Notes: generated from the letters alone by a model not told the origin. A stretch of DNA of 64,000 nt from Amycolatopsis sp. CA-128772 (GCF_002904295.1 NZ_PPHG01000066.1:62001-126000); one strand, 5' to 3'; shown: positions 38,625-48,346, counted from the first letter of the stretch. Numbers and translations: made by a program.

Positions 38625-39998
38625 ATGCTCAAAACCCTGATCGCACTGACGTTCCTGCTGAGCGCACCACCGGCGGACGCGGCCCCGCGACTCCAGTGGA
38701 CGACCCCCTGCCCGGACTACGGCCTGTCGCCGTCCCCGACGGCCGGCCTCCAGTGCGCCACCCTGCGCGTGCCGCTCGACTACGCGCACCCGGACCGCAC
38801 CATCGAGCTCACCGTCTCCCGCCACGCCGCCGCCCCCGGCAAGAAGCGGGGCGTGCTGCTGATGAACCCCGGCGGACCCGGCAGTCCCGGGCTCGCGATG
38901 CCCGCCCAGCTCGTGCAGCGGGTGGGCGGCTCCGGCCTCCCGGACGCCTACGACGTCATCGGCTTCGACCCCCGCGGCACCGGCTACAGCACGCCGGTGA
39001 CGTGCGACCTGACGCCGGACCAGCGTGGTGCGGTCCTCGGCCCGTACGCGAACGGGCCGAGGGACGTCGCCGCCACCGCGGCGAAAGCACGGGTCGTGGC
39101 GGAGCAGTGCGGTCGTGCGTCCACAAAGGACCTGCTGCCGCACATGACGACCGCGAACACCGCCCGTGACCTCGACCGGATCCGGGAAACACTGGGGGAG
39201 AAGAAGATCTCCTACTACGGCGTCTCCTACGGCAGCTACCTCGGCGCCGCCTACGCGTCGATGTTCCCCGGCCGCACCGACCGGATCGTGCTCGACAGCG
39301 TCCTCGGCCCGCGCGGCCTCGACGTCCGCGCCAACCAGCGCTTCGCCGAAGGGTTCGACGACCGCTTCCCGGACTTCGCCGCCTGGGCGGCCCAGCGCGA
39401 CGACGTCTACCACCTCGGCCGGACGCCGGCGGCGGTGACGGCGAAGTTCTCCGAGCTCGCGGCGGTCCGCGGTCCGGAGTTCCGGGCGAACACCTGGAAC
39501 GGGCTCTACGACGACGCCTTCTTCCCCGCGCTGGCCCGCGACTGGGCGGGCACCGCACGAGCCGCGGCCGGCCCGCTCGACGGCGACAACCACGCCGCGC
39601 TGCAGCTCCAGGTGATCTGCAACGACTCCGGCTGGCCGGAAAGCCTCGGCTTCTACCAGCGGGCGGTCGAGGAGCACCGGCGGCTGCACCCGATGTTCGG
39701 CCCCGCCGCGGCGAACGTGAACCCGTGCGCGTTCTGGCCGGTGGAGCGCGCCGAGCCCCCGGTGCGCATCGGCGGCCGGGGCCCGGCGAACATCCTGCTG
39801 GTCCAGAACCGGCGCGACCCGGCGACCCCGCTGTCCGGCGCACACGAGACACGGGCGGCGTTCGGCGCCCGCGCGAGGATGGTGACCGTCGACGCCGGCG
39901 GCCACGGGGTCCTCACCCGGGAAAACGCGTGCGGCAACGCCGTGGTGCTGGGCTATCTGCGTGACGGGGCCTTCCCCGCAGCGGACGGCTCCTGCTGA
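38625..39998 (+). CDS. Secreted alpha/beta-hydrolase, tripeptidyl aminopeptidase type
   Basis: 457 residues. Signal peptide MLKTLIALTFLLSAPPADA. Alpha/beta-hydrolase core: LLMNPGGPGSPG (oxyanion), YDVIGFDPRGTGYS, nucleophile Ser in ISYYGVSYGSYLGAAYA; the C-terminal TAP-like region carries Asp (QNRRDPATPLSGA) and His (DAGGHGVL). It matches Streptomyces SlpD/SlpE and Tap, which release N-terminal tripeptides. AGGAGG supports ATG 38625. Together with the upstream protease it fits extracellular protein breakdown. Confidence 0.88.
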   Translation: MLKTLIALTFLLSAPPADAAPRLQWTTPCPDYGLSPSPTAGLQCATLRVPLDYAHPDRTIELTVSRHAAAPGKKRGVLLMNPGGPGSPGLAMPAQLVQRVGGSGLPDAYDVIGFDPRGTGYSTPVTCDLTPDQRGAVLGPYANGPRDVAATAAKARVVAEQCGRASTKDLLPHMTTANTARDLDRIRETLGEKKISYYGVSYGSYLGAAYASMFPGRTDRIVLDSVLGPRGLDVRANQRFAEGFDDRFPDFAAWAAQRDDVYHLGRTPAAVTAKFSELAAVRGPEFRANTWNGLYDDAFFPALARDWAGTARAAAGPLDGDNHAALQLQVICNDSGWPESLGFYQRAVEEHRRLHPMFGPAAANVNPCAFWPVERAEPPVRIGGRGPANILLVQNRRDPATPLSGAHETRAAFGARARMVTVDAGGHGVLTRENACGNAVVLGYLRDGAFPAADGSC

Positions 39999-40004
39999 CC
40001 CGGA

Positions 40005-40601
40005 TCAGGTCAAGGTGGTGAGCAGAACCCAGTAGCCGCCCCCGCCGACGACGATTCCCATCAGCAGGCCGGCCAGTACCTCCGGGGTGGTGTGGTCCCG
40101 CAGCGCGACGCGCGACCACGCCACCCAGGCGGCCGGCACCGCCAGCAGCAGCCACCACGGGCCGTACGTCAGGGCCAGGACCACGACCGCGGACGCGGCG
40201 ACCGCGGCGTGCAGCGAGATCTTGAACTTCGCGCCGAACGTGACCGCCACCGCGACCACCAGGCTCGCCAGCATCGACGCCGCGAGGGCGACCAGTGGCG
40301 CGGGTGCGCCGCCGGCGAGCAGCACGGCGAACCCGAGGCCCAGCGACACCCCGGCGACCAGCAGCGGGATCCGGCGTCCGGCCCGGTTCGTCACGTGGTG
40401 GCCGTCCCACTTGCCGCGCCTGGCCCCGCGGACGATCACCGCCATCGGGATCAGCGAACCGGTGACCGAGATCAGGAGTCCCCAGGCCAGGGCGGGGAGG
40501 AGCCGGTGGCCGGTGGCGGCCCAGGCGACGGCGAGGGGCAGCGTGAGGACCCACACCCAGGGGGCCAGGACCTCGGTGGCCAACCGGGCGAAGCGCAACA
40601 C
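40005..40601 (-). CDS. PAP2-related membrane phosphatase
   Basis: 198 residues, about five helices. KFKISLHAAVAASA stands where PSGH is expected, and SRVALRDHTTPEVLAG fits the SRx5Hx3D motif with Glu for Asp. The family dephosphorylates lipid phosphates; the altered PSGH motif makes activity uncertain. GTG 40601 leaves 24 bases to the divergent DAHP synthase start, so the promoters are shared. Confidence 0.75.
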   Translation of the reverse strand: MLRFARLATEVLAPWVWVLTLPLAVAWAATGHRLLPALAWGLLISVTGSLIPMAVIVRGARRGKWDGHHVTNRAGRRIPLLVAGVSLGLGFAVLLAGGAPAPLVALAASMLASLVVAVAVTFGAKFKISLHAAVAASAVVVLALTYGPWWLLLAVPAAWVAWSRVALRDHTTPEVLAGLLMGIVVGGGGYWVLLTTLT

Positions 40602-40612
40602 GCGGCAAACCT

Positions 40613-40618
40613 TATCCT
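40613..40618 (+). promoter_or_regulatory. -10 hexamer TATCCT, leaderless DAHP synthase start
   Basis: TATCCT is 7 bases before the GTG at 40626, in the 24-base gap between divergent genes. Confidence 0.45.
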
Positions 40619-40625
40619 GGTCTGC

Positions 40626-42017
40626 GTGAACTGGACTGTGGACGTCCCCGTCGACACACTGCCCGAGCTGCCGCCGCTGCCGCCCGAACTGCGGGCGCGG
40701 CTCGACAAGGCGCTGGCCCTCCCGGCCGCGCAGCAGCCGGAGTGGCCCGACCCCGAGGCGACCCGGCGGGTCCGCGGCGTGCTCGAGAGCGTGCCGCCGA
40801 TCACCGTCCCGGCCGAGATCGACCGGCTGAAGGGCCGGCTGGCCATGGTCGCCCGCGGCGAGGCGTTCCTCCTGCAGGGCGGCGACTGCGCGGAGACGTT
40901 CGAGTCCAACACCGAGCCGCACATCCGCGCCAACCTGCGCACGCTGCTGCAGATGGCCGTCGTCCTCACCTACGGCGCCAGCCTGCCGGTGGTGAAGGTC
41001 GGCCGCATCGCCGGCCAGTACGCGAAGCCGCGCTCGGCCGGGACGGACGCGCTGGGCTTGCCGGTGTACCGCGGCGACATCATCAACTCCCTGGTCGCCA
41101 AGCCCGAGCTGCGCGTGCCCGACCCCGGCCGGATGATCCGCGCCTACGCGAACGCGGGCGCCGCGATGAACCTCGTCCGCGCCCTCACCGCCGCCGGCAT
41201 GGCCGACCTGCACCAGGTGCACGACTGGAACAAGGACTTCGTGTCGGCGTCGCCCGCGGCGCAGCGCTTCGAATCCCTGGCCAACGAAATCGACCGTGGC
41301 CTGCGGTTCATGTCGGCGTGCGGCGTCACCGACACGTCCCTGCAGTCGACGGAGATCTTCGCCAGCCACGAAGCGCTGCTGCTCGACTACGAGCGTTCGA
41401 TGCTGCGCCTGGACAACGCTGACGCGGCCAACCCGAAGCTGTACAACCTCTCGTCGCACTTCCTCTGGATCGGCGAGCGGACCCGCCAGCTGGACGGCGC
41501 GCACATCGCCTTCGCCGAGCTGCTGGCCAACCCGATCGGGTTGAAGATCGGCCCGACGACCACGCCGGAGCAGGCCCTGGAGTACGTCGAGCGGCTCGAC
41601 CCGCGCAACGAGCCGGGCCGCCTGACGCTCATCGCGCGGATGGGCAACGGCAAGGTCCGCGAGGTGCTGCCGGCGATCGTGGAGAAGGTCGAGGCGTCCG
41701 GGCACAAGGTCATCTGGCAGTGCGACCCGATGCACGGCAACACCCACGAGTCGTCCACCGGCTACAAGACCCGCCACTTCGACCGGATCGTCGACGAGGT
41801 CCAGGGCTTCTTCGAGGTGCACAACAAGCTGGGCACCTACCCCGGCGGCATCCACGTCGAGCTGACCGGCGAGGACGTCACCGAGTGCCTGGGCGGCGCC
41901 CAGGAGATCTCGGACGTCGACCTGTCGGGCCGCTACGAGACCGCCTGCGACCCGCGGCTGAACACGCAGCAGTCGCTGGAACTGGCGTTCCTGGTCGCGG
42001 AGATGCTCCGCGGCTGA
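40626..42017 (+). CDS. aroG: 3-deoxy-7-phosphoheptulonate synthase, class II
   Basis: 463 residues, the length of mycobacterial AroG. Condenses PEP and erythrose 4-phosphate, the entry to the shikimate pathway and so to the tryptophan made by the trp cluster here. Metal and PEP residues: QGGDCAETF (Cys), VVKVGRIAGQYAKPRS, RMGNGKVREVLP, CDPMHGNTHES (His), HVELTGEDVTECLGG (Glu) and CDPRLN (Asp). Class II enzymes are regulated by aromatic amino acids and a partner chorismate mutase not seen here. Confidence 0.95.
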   Translation: MNWTVDVPVDTLPELPPLPPELRARLDKALALPAAQQPEWPDPEATRRVRGVLESVPPITVPAEIDRLKGRLAMVARGEAFLLQGGDCAETFESNTEPHIRANLRTLLQMAVVLTYGASLPVVKVGRIAGQYAKPRSAGTDALGLPVYRGDIINSLVAKPELRVPDPGRMIRAYANAGAAMNLVRALTAAGMADLHQVHDWNKDFVSASPAAQRFESLANEIDRGLRFMSACGVTDTSLQSTEIFASHEALLLDYERSMLRLDNADAANPKLYNLSSHFLWIGERTRQLDGAHIAFAELLANPIGLKIGPTTTPEQALEYVERLDPRNEPGRLTLIARMGNGKVREVLPAIVEKVEASGHKVIWQCDPMHGNTHESSTGYKTRHFDRIVDEVQGFFEVHNKLGTYPGGIHVELTGEDVTECLGGAQEISDVDLSGRYETACDPRLNTQQSLELAFLVAEMLRG

Positions 42018-42021
42018 CGGG

Positions 42022-43338
42022 TCAGGAGGCGTCGAGGAGGCGGGCCGCGGACTTCAGGACCGCGTCCCGCAGCGAACCGACGTCCGGCACCGCCTCGCCG
42101 TTGACCTGCAGCCCGACGTGGACCGCATCGCGGTAGGTCGCGACCGCGATGCCGACCGCGTGGCGTGGGGCCAGCGGCACGAACGGGTACACCTCCACCA
42201 GCCGGGCGCCGTCCAGGGACAGGCGGGCCGGCGGGATCGGGACCGTCGTGACGACCAGGTCGAACAGCATCGGCGCGGCCAGCCCGGCCGTGCGCGTGCC
42301 CAGGCGGTGCAGCAGCGGCGGGACGCGGCCGGCCAGCAGCGGCAGCGCGCCGGCGCCGCGGCTCGGGCCCGCCGCCTTGTTGCGGTTCATCGCCCGGCGG
42401 ACCACCCGCAGCCGCTCGGCCGCGTCGTCCTCGCCGACCGGCAGGTCGCACAGGTAGCCCGACAGCTTGTTGCCGCCGAGCTGGCCGGCCGCCCGGCCGC
42501 GCACGCTCACCGGAATCAGCGCGCGCAACGTGCGGCCGTCGGCGCGCTGGCCGCGGTTGACCAGCCACTCGCGCAGCGCGCCGGACAGCACGGCCAGCAC
42601 GACGTCGTTGGTCGTGCCGCCGTGCGCGCGGCGGACCCGGCGCAGCTCGGTCAGCGGCAGCCGCACGAACCCGAGGCGCCGCTGGGCGGAGGCCGGGGCC
42701 GACACCGGCGACAGCGGCGGGCGCGCGGCCCGCACCACCGACGACGCGATCCCGGCCGTCTCGTTCGCCTGGTCCCACACCGTGCCCAGCGCGTCCTTCA
42801 CCGTGTCCAAAGGGGAACGCGGGGCCGGGATCGGGCGGGCCGGCGCGGTGCTCCGCTCCGGCAGCTTGACGCCGTCGAGCAGCCCGGCCGCGACCGCGTA
42901 CGCGCCGGCGCCGTCGGTCAGCGCGTGGTGCAGTTTCAGCAGCAGCGCGAACTTCCCGTCCGGCAGCCCGGTGACCAGGGTCAGGTGCCACAGCGGCCGG
43001 GACGTGTCGAGCGGCTCGGCGATCCACTGCGAGGCGTATGCGGTCAAGGGGTCCGGGTCGTAGAGGGAGCTGAGTTCCACGTGGTCGACGTGGTCGGCCG
43101 CGGCGAACCGCGGGTCTTCGGTCCAGCGCGCCGAACCGGGCGGGAACAGTTCCGCGCGCGCCCGCTGGCGCAGCTTCGGCAGCCGCGCGGCCCGCTGGGC
43201 GAGCAGCGCCGTCAACGCGGCGGGGTCGACCGGGCCGCGGGCGGCGAAGGTGACCACCGCCCCCATGTGCATCGGAGAGGTTTCGCTTTCCAGGCACAGG
43301 AAAGCGACGTCGAGTGCGCTGAGCGGCGAGCCTGCCAT
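42022..43338 (-). CDS. Wax ester synthase/diacylglycerol acyltransferase (WS/DGAT)
   Basis: 438 residues. The active-site motif HHxxxDG is present (LKLHHALTDGAGA). The N-terminus MAGSPLSALDVAFLCLESETSPMHMGAV and C-terminal TTVPIPPARLSLDGARLVEVYPFVPL are family hallmarks. It esterifies diacylglycerol or fatty alcohols with acyl-CoA at the membrane to make storage lipids. ATG 43338 was chosen by homology. It converges on aroG with a 4-base gap. Confidence 0.9.
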   Translation of the reverse strand: MAGSPLSALDVAFLCLESETSPMHMGAVVTFAARGPVDPAALTALLAQRAARLPKLRQRARAELFPPGSARWTEDPRFAAADHVDHVELSSLYDPDPLTAYASQWIAEPLDTSRPLWHLTLVTGLPDGKFALLLKLHHALTDGAGAYAVAAGLLDGVKLPERSTAPARPIPAPRSPLDTVKDALGTVWDQANETAGIASSVVRAARPPLSPVSAPASAQRRLGFVRLPLTELRRVRRAHGGTTNDVVLAVLSGALREWLVNRGQRADGRTLRALIPVSVRGRAAGQLGGNKLSGYLCDLPVGEDDAAERLRVVRRAMNRNKAAGPSRGAGALPLLAGRVPPLLHRLGTRTAGLAAPMLFDLVVTTVPIPPARLSLDGARLVEVYPFVPLAPRHAVGIAVATYRDAVHVGLQVNGEAVPDVGSLRDAVLKSAARLLDAS

Positions 43339-43483
43339 GGGCGACCTTTCCGGGTTCGCGAGGGGCGCACGGCCTCGTGCGTCGGAAGGGGAGGACCTCA
43401 CTGCACCAGCCCGACATGACGGCCGGGTGGTCGAAGTGTTTCCACCACGCTAACGAGCGACCCTGTTCAGCCATTCGATACAC

Positions 43484-43503
43484 CCCGGGCCGCGGTGCCC
43501 GGG
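43484..43503 (-). terminator. Hairpin downstream of the 43512 gene
   Basis: CCCGGGC and GCCCGGG pair around CGCGGT, eight bases beyond the minus-strand stop at 43512. Confidence 0.5.
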
Positions 43504-43511
43504 CTCACAGA

Positions 43512-44225
43512 TCAAGAAGAAGATTCTTTCTCCGGCACCGGCCGGGGTGCTTCCGCCCGGTCCACGGGCGTCCCCCAATCGGGGGTGAGCGCGACCTGCT
43601 TGCCGACGCGGCGCACCGGCAGGCCGTTCACCTGCCGCTTGCCGAGGCCCGGCCAGATTTCCGCGGCGTCCTTCGCCGCGGCCCGGATCGCGCCGCCGTC
43701 CAGGGTCGTCCGGGTTTCCGGAATGTCCCGGTCGGTCCACTGCACGACCAGCTTCAGCGGGCCGGCCGACGGCAGCGGCCAGAGGAAGATCTCGTGGTCG
43801 ACGGCGAACCGCGTGCCGCCCACCGGCTGCGCGCGCAGCACCGGAGCGTCCGGTTCGGACGCGGACGGCACCGAGATCGTCTCGGAGCTCGCCCGGCTGC
43901 CGTCGGCGAAGAGCACGCCGATCAGCAGCCCGTTGTAGTCGGGCTTGCGCCGGTGGTCGATCAGCCCCTCGGCGGGGTCGTCGACCAGGCTGTCCCGGGA
44001 GAACACCGTGACGCGCAGTGTCACGGCCTGCGGCCACACCTCGATGGCCCGCAGCGCGACCACCGTGCGCTCGGAGCGCCCCAGCGGCTGCGCCCACGGC
44101 AGCACCGCCGGGACGATGTATTCGCGCGGGGGATCGGTCCAGTGCCGTCCGTTGAACGCGTAAAGCTCCTGCTCCGGAACGGGGAACAGGGGACGCTCAC
44201 GGGGACCGCCGGTGAAGAAGCTCAT
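43512..44225 (-). CDS. Conserved hypothetical protein, 237 residues
   Basis: Soluble protein starting MSFFTGGPRERPLFPVPEQELYAF. No domain recognised. Alternating beta-like stretches (AVTLRVTVFSRD, LKLVVQWTDRDIPETR) suggest an immunoglobulin- or jelly-roll-like fold. It ends with polar residues (PEKESSS). It stands alone between two terminators. Confidence 0.6.
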   Translation of the reverse strand: MSFFTGGPRERPLFPVPEQELYAFNGRHWTDPPREYIVPAVLPWAQPLGRSERTVVALRAIEVWPQAVTLRVTVFSRDSLVDDPAEGLIDHRRKPDYNGLLIGVLFADGSRASSETISVPSASEPDAPVLRAQPVGGTRFAVDHEIFLWPLPSAGPLKLVVQWTDRDIPETRTTLDGGAIRAAAKDAAEIWPGLGKRQVNGLPVRRVGKQVALTPDWGTPVDRAEAPRPVPEKESSS

Positions 44226-44305
44226 CGGACGGCCCGCGACGCACGGTCCGGCACCATGCGCCCACGGTAGGACAAGAGAGCGGGAATTTCCGCCCCCGAA
44301 CGGGG

Positions 44306-44348
44306 GTACGGCCCCGGTGCCCCGTGATCCGGGACACAGGGGCCGTAC
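44306..44348 (-). terminator. Hairpin ending the pknL-flotillin run
   Basis: GTACGGCCCC (44306-44315) and GGGGCCGTAC (44339-44348) pair perfectly (10 bp) with a 23-base loop, starting 15 bases past the flotillin stop. Confidence 0.6.
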
Positions 44349-44363
44349 ACGCAGCGTGAGCGA

Positions 44364-45869
44364 TCAGTCGCTGAGCTTCAGCTCGCCGTTGCGCCGGGCG
44401 GACTCGTCGAGCTCCTTCTCGGCCGGCTTGCCCATGGCGTCCATCAGCTGGCGGGCCAGGCCGAGACCGGTCCCGCCGAGCGACAGCGCCTTGGCGAACA
44501 TGTCGGACATGCCGTCGGCGCCGTTGAGCACGACCATGTGGTCGACGTTGCCGAACGCGCTCGCGCCCGCCTCGACGATCTCCGGCCAGCGCTCGGCCAG
44601 CTGCTGCGCGACGACGGCTTCCTGGTTCTCCGCCAGCGCCGCCGCGCGCGCCTTGATCGCGTCCGCCTCGGCGAGCCCCTTCGCCCGGGCCGCCTCGGCT
44701 TCGGCGAGACCGCGCGCCTTCGCGGATTCGGCCTCCGCGAGACCACGGGCCTTGGCCGCGGCGGCCTCGGCCTCACCGGTCGCCCGGGTCGCGCCGGCCA
44801 TCGCTTCGGCGCGGGCCTTCGTGGCCTGGGCCTCGGCGTCGGCGGCCGTCTTGACGCGGGTCGCGTCCGCCGCGGCCCGCAGCTCGGTCTCCTTCGCCTC
44901 GGCCTGCGCCTTGGCGATCGAGGCGTCACGGGCGGCGTCGGCCGCGGTCCGGGTGTCGTAGGCCTTCGCGTCGGCCGGCTTGCGGACCTGCGACTGCAGC
45001 CGCTGTTCGGCCAGCGCGGCCTCCAGTTCGGCGGCGCGCGTCTCCTGGACGACGACCTCCTGGCGCGCGGTCGCCTCGGCCAGCGGACCGGACTGCGACG
45101 CCTTCGCCCGCGCCTGGTCCACTTCGGCCTGGTAGCCGGCCTGCTGGATCTGGCTCTCCCGGACGGCGGCGGCCTTCTTCGCGGCGGAGACCTGCTCGAC
45201 CTCGGCGGCCTCCTGGTCCCGCTGCGCCTCGGCGATCCGGGCGGACGCGGCGATCGCGGCGGCGTGCGGCTTGCCGAGGTTGTTGATGTAGCCCGATTCG
45301 TCGTCGATCTCCTGGATCTGCAGCGAGTCGACGATCAGCCCCAGTTTGATCATCTCGGTGGCCGAGGACTGCCGCACCTCGCCGGTGAGCGCGTCCCGGT
45401 TGTGGATCATCTCTTCGATGGTCAGCCCGCCGACGATCGAGCGCAGGTGGCCGGAGAAGAGCTCGTGGATCGTGTCGTTCATGCCTTTTTGCTGGTCCAG
45501 GAACCGGCGGGCGGCGTTGGCGATGGAGGCGTAGTCGTCCCCGACCTTGTAGATGACGACGGCCCGCACGGTGACCGGCAGCCCCTGCTTGGTGACGCAG
45601 GAGACCTGCAGGTTGACCCCGCGCGTGTCCAGCGAAAGCCGCCGCGCGGTCTGGAACCCGGGGATGACGTTCACCCCGCGGCCGGTGATGATCTTGAAGC
45701 CCAGGCTGTCCGCGGTCTCGGCGCGATCGACGCGCACCCCGAGCCCGGAGATGATCAACGCTTCGTTCGGTTCGGCCACTTTGTACAGCAACCGCAGGAT
45801 CCCGAAGACGACGATCAGCACGCCGATGACGCCACCGGCCGAAACCAGCAGGATTTCGACGAGACTCAT
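44364..45869 (-). CDS. Flotillin-like SPFH protein
   Basis: 501 residues. N-terminal membrane anchor (LLVSAGGVIGVLIVVFGIL), SPFH/band-7 domain at about 30-190 (PNEALIISGLGVRVDR, AVVIYKVGDDYASIANAARRFLD), then a long Ala/Glu coiled coil with tandem copies of KARGLAEAESAKARGLAEAE, and a C-terminal oligomerisation segment. Flotillins scaffold membrane microdomains. A GAGGGGG site precedes the ATG. It lies 170 bases after the NfeD-like gene, its usual partner. Confidence 0.92.
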   Translation of the reverse strand: MSLVEILLVSAGGVIGVLIVVFGILRLLYKVAEPNEALIISGLGVRVDRAETADSLGFKIITGRGVNVIPGFQTARRLSLDTRGVNLQVSCVTKQGLPVTVRAVVIYKVGDDYASIANAARRFLDQQKGMNDTIHELFSGHLRSIVGGLTIEEMIHNRDALTGEVRQSSATEMIKLGLIVDSLQIQEIDDESGYINNLGKPHAAAIAASARIAEAQRDQEAAEVEQVSAAKKAAAVRESQIQQAGYQAEVDQARAKASQSGPLAEATARQEVVVQETRAAELEAALAEQRLQSQVRKPADAKAYDTRTAADAARDASIAKAQAEAKETELRAAADATRVKTAADAEAQATKARAEAMAGATRATGEAEAAAAKARGLAEAESAKARGLAEAEAARAKGLAEADAIKARAAALAENQEAVVAQQLAERWPEIVEAGASAFGNVDHMVVLNGADGMSDMFAKALSLGGTGLGLARQLMDAMGKPAEKELDESARRNGELKLSD

Positions 45870-46039
45870 GGCACCGACCCCCTCGCTTTTCTGTTGTGGG
45901 TGTGTTGGTGCCTCTTCGACGCCGCCGGTGGCCCGCGGGTTGCCACCTTCGGTGTGAATTCGCAAGCGGCTTGCCGTCTGCGAATGTTCGGGTGGCCGGG
46001 GGCAGCGAGGCCGGGCGGAGAGCCCGATCCCGCCGGCCG

Positions 46040-46249
46040 TCAGCGGCGCAGCGGTTGCCACCGTTCGACGTAAACCGTCCGCGGCGGCTCGAAGTCCACC
46101 ACCAGCACCTGCGTCCCCGACGTGAACGTCTCTTCCGGGTCGGCCGGGTACGCGTAGAACGCCTCCGTGCCGCCCCGGACGTTCAACAGCACCTCGCCGA
46201 TGAGGCCGGGGCCGATCGTGCCCGTCACGCGGCCTCGGCTGCCGATCAT
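46040..46249 (-). CDS. NfeD-like OB-fold protein
   Basis: 69 residues: MIGSRGRVTGTIGPGLIGEV, VLVVDFEPPRTVYVERW. This is the C-terminal OB domain of NfeD without the membrane part, a short form often encoded next to flotillin genes and thought to assist them. ATG 46249 overlaps the pknL stop (ATGA), so it is co-translated with the kinase. Confidence 0.75.
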   Translation of the reverse strand: MIGSRGRVTGTIGPGLIGEVLLNVRGGTEAFYAYPADPEETFTSGTQVLVVDFEPPRTVYVERWQPLRR

Positions 46250-48249
46250 CCCCCGAAGCCCTTCAGCTTGACCTTGCTGCCCTTCTGCACGAACGTGCCC
46301 GGTTGCGGGTCCTGCTGGAAGACGAAGTCGAACCCGCCGCCGTTGCCGTGGCCGCGGCCGCCGTCGCGGTCGGCCTTCAGGCCGGCCTGCTCCAGGAGCT
46401 TCTGGGCGTCGTCGAACGAGCGGAACCGGACGTCCGGCACCTGGACGGCGTTGTTGACGAACACGCCGATCCGCTTCGCCTTCGGCTGCGAGTTCGCCGC
46501 CGGGTCGGTGCGGGTGACCGCGCCGGCCGGGACGTCCTGCTTGAACTCTTCGCCCGCCTGGAACGGCTCGAACCCGGCCTGCTGCAGCAGCTGGAACGCC
46601 TCGTCCTTGGGCCGGCCGGTGACGTCCGGGACCGGCGGCAGCGGGATCGGGCCCTTCGACACGATGATCGTGACCTGGCCGCCGATGGTCAGCTGGCTGC
46701 CCGCCGACGGCGACGTGCGGATCACCGCGCCCTGCGGGACGTCGGGGTCGAAGTCGTCGGTGCCGCGGACCGGCGTCAGCTGGGCCGCCTTGATCGCCTG
46801 CTCGGCGTCGGGCAGCGCGGTGCCCGGCCGGACGTCCGGCACCGCCGGGCGGCCCTTCGACAGCACCACCGACACGTTCGCGTTCGGCGACAGCGTCGTG
46901 CCCTCCGCGGGGTCGGCGCGCAGCACCGTGTTCGACGGGACCGTGTTGTCGTACTCCTGGCTGAACTGCGGGTTCAGCTTCACCGCGCGCAGCGCGTCGC
47001 CGGCCGCGGCCTGGTTCAGCCCGACCAGGTGCGGCACGCGCGCGCTCTTGTCCCCGCCGGTGTCGGTGAGGATGAACGTGAACGCGCCGATCAGCCCGCC
47101 GAGCAGCAGCACCGCGGCGGCGATCACCAGGATCCGCTTGCGGTTGTCGACCGGCTCCTTCTCCGGCTCGGGCCGGCTCCGCCGCCGGGGCGGGGGCGGG
47201 GTGAGCACCGGGGGGACGGCGGCGTGGCTCAGCGCCTGCGTCGCGTTCGGGCGGTGCACCGGCATGGTCTTCTGCGTGTCCGGCACCTGCGGGATCCGCG
47301 GCAGCGTGCGCTCGGTGTCGGCGAGGTCGCCCTGGCCGCGGGACACCGGGATCGGCACGGTCACCGGCAGCAGCCCCAGCTGGGCGCGCACCGCGGTCAG
47401 CTCGGTCAGGAACTCCCCGGCGTCGGCCGGGCGCAGCTGCGGGTCCCGCCGCGTCGCGCGCACGACGAGGTCGTCGAGCGCCGGCGGCAGGTCCGGGCGC
47501 AGCTCGCTCGGGCGCGGCACGTCGTCGTTCACGTGCCGGTACGCCACCGAGATCGCCGTGTCGCCGGTGTAGGGCACCTGGCCGGTCAGCATCTCGTAGA
47601 GCAGGATCCCGGCCGAGTAGACGTCGCCGCGCGCGGACGCCGCGCCGGTGGCGACCTGCTCGGGGGAGAGGTAGGCGACGGTGCCGAGGATGACGCTCGA
47701 GCTGGTCGTGCCCGCGCTCGCCACCGCCCGCACCAGGCCGAAGTCGGCGACCTTCACCGCCCCGCCGGTGTGCTGCCCCACCCGCCCGATCAGCACGTTC
47801 TCCGGCTTGACGTCCCGGTGCACCAGCCCGGAGCGGTGCGCGGCGGCCAGCGCCGACAGCACCGGCTCGGCCACGCTCAGCGCCAGCGCGACGTCCAGCG
47901 GGCCGCGGTCGTCCAGCAGGTCGCGCAGGGTGCCGCCGTCGACCAGCTCCATCACCAGGAAGGCCAGCCCGGACTCCGCGCCCTGCGGCAGGTCGAAGCC
48001 CTGGTCGTGCACCGCCACGACGTGCGGGTGGTGCAGCTGCGCCGCGGACTGCGCCTCGCGCACGAACCGGTCGACGAACGACCGGTCGTCCGCGAACCGC
48101 GGGTCCATGATCTTGATCGCGACCGGACGGTCCAGCCGGGTGTCCGTCCCCCGATAGACGGAAGACATTCCGCCGTGGGCGAGCAGCCGGTCAACCCGGT
48201 AGCGCCGCTCCAGGAGCGTGCCGACCAGGCTGGGTTGGGTGCGTGTCAC
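46246..48249 (-). CDS. pknL: Serine/threonine protein kinase PknL with four PASTA domains
   Basis: 667 residues. Kinase domain at about 15-275: Gly loop LAHGGMSSVYRG, VAIKIM lysine, HRDVKPENVL, DFGL, GTVAYLSPEQ. One membrane helix near 375-397 (ILVIAAAVLLLGGLIGAF), then four outside PASTA units beginning RVPHLVGL, AVPDVRPG, PVPDVTGR and VQVPDVRF, which bind peptidoglycan fragments. The Rv2175c-type gene divergent from it identifies it as pknL, although mycobacterial PknL has no PASTA units. GTG 48249 chosen; a start 27 bases upstream is possible. Confidence 0.92.
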   Translation of the reverse strand: MTRTQPSLVGTLLERRYRVDRLLAHGGMSSVYRGTDTRLDRPVAIKIMDPRFADDRSFVDRFVREAQSAAQLHHPHVVAVHDQGFDLPQGAESGLAFLVMELVDGGTLRDLLDDRGPLDVALALSVAEPVLSALAAAHRSGLVHRDVKPENVLIGRVGQHTGGAVKVADFGLVRAVASAGTTSSSVILGTVAYLSPEQVATGAASARGDVYSAGILLYEMLTGQVPYTGDTAISVAYRHVNDDVPRPSELRPDLPPALDDLVVRATRRDPQLRPADAGEFLTELTAVRAQLGLLPVTVPIPVSRGQGDLADTERTLPRIPQVPDTQKTMPVHRPNATQALSHAAVPPVLTPPPPRRRSRPEPEKEPVDNRKRILVIAAAVLLLGGLIGAFTFILTDTGGDKSARVPHLVGLNQAAAGDALRAVKLNPQFSQEYDNTVPSNTVLRADPAEGTTLSPNANVSVVLSKGRPAVPDVRPGTALPDAEQAIKAAQLTPVRGTDDFDPDVPQGAVIRTSPSAGSQLTIGGQVTIIVSKGPIPLPPVPDVTGRPKDEAFQLLQQAGFEPFQAGEEFKQDVPAGAVTRTDPAANSQPKAKRIGVFVNNAVQVPDVRFRSFDDAQKLLEQAGLKADRDGGRGHGNGGGFDFVFQQDPQPGTFVQKGSKVKLKGFGG

Positions 48250-48346
48250 GAGTATGGATCGTACGGAATCGCACACGCCTCGTGGAGGAGACCTCGCGGG
48301 TCACCCGTGCGCAGTAGCGGGTGAGGGGACGGAATGTGGCACAGTG

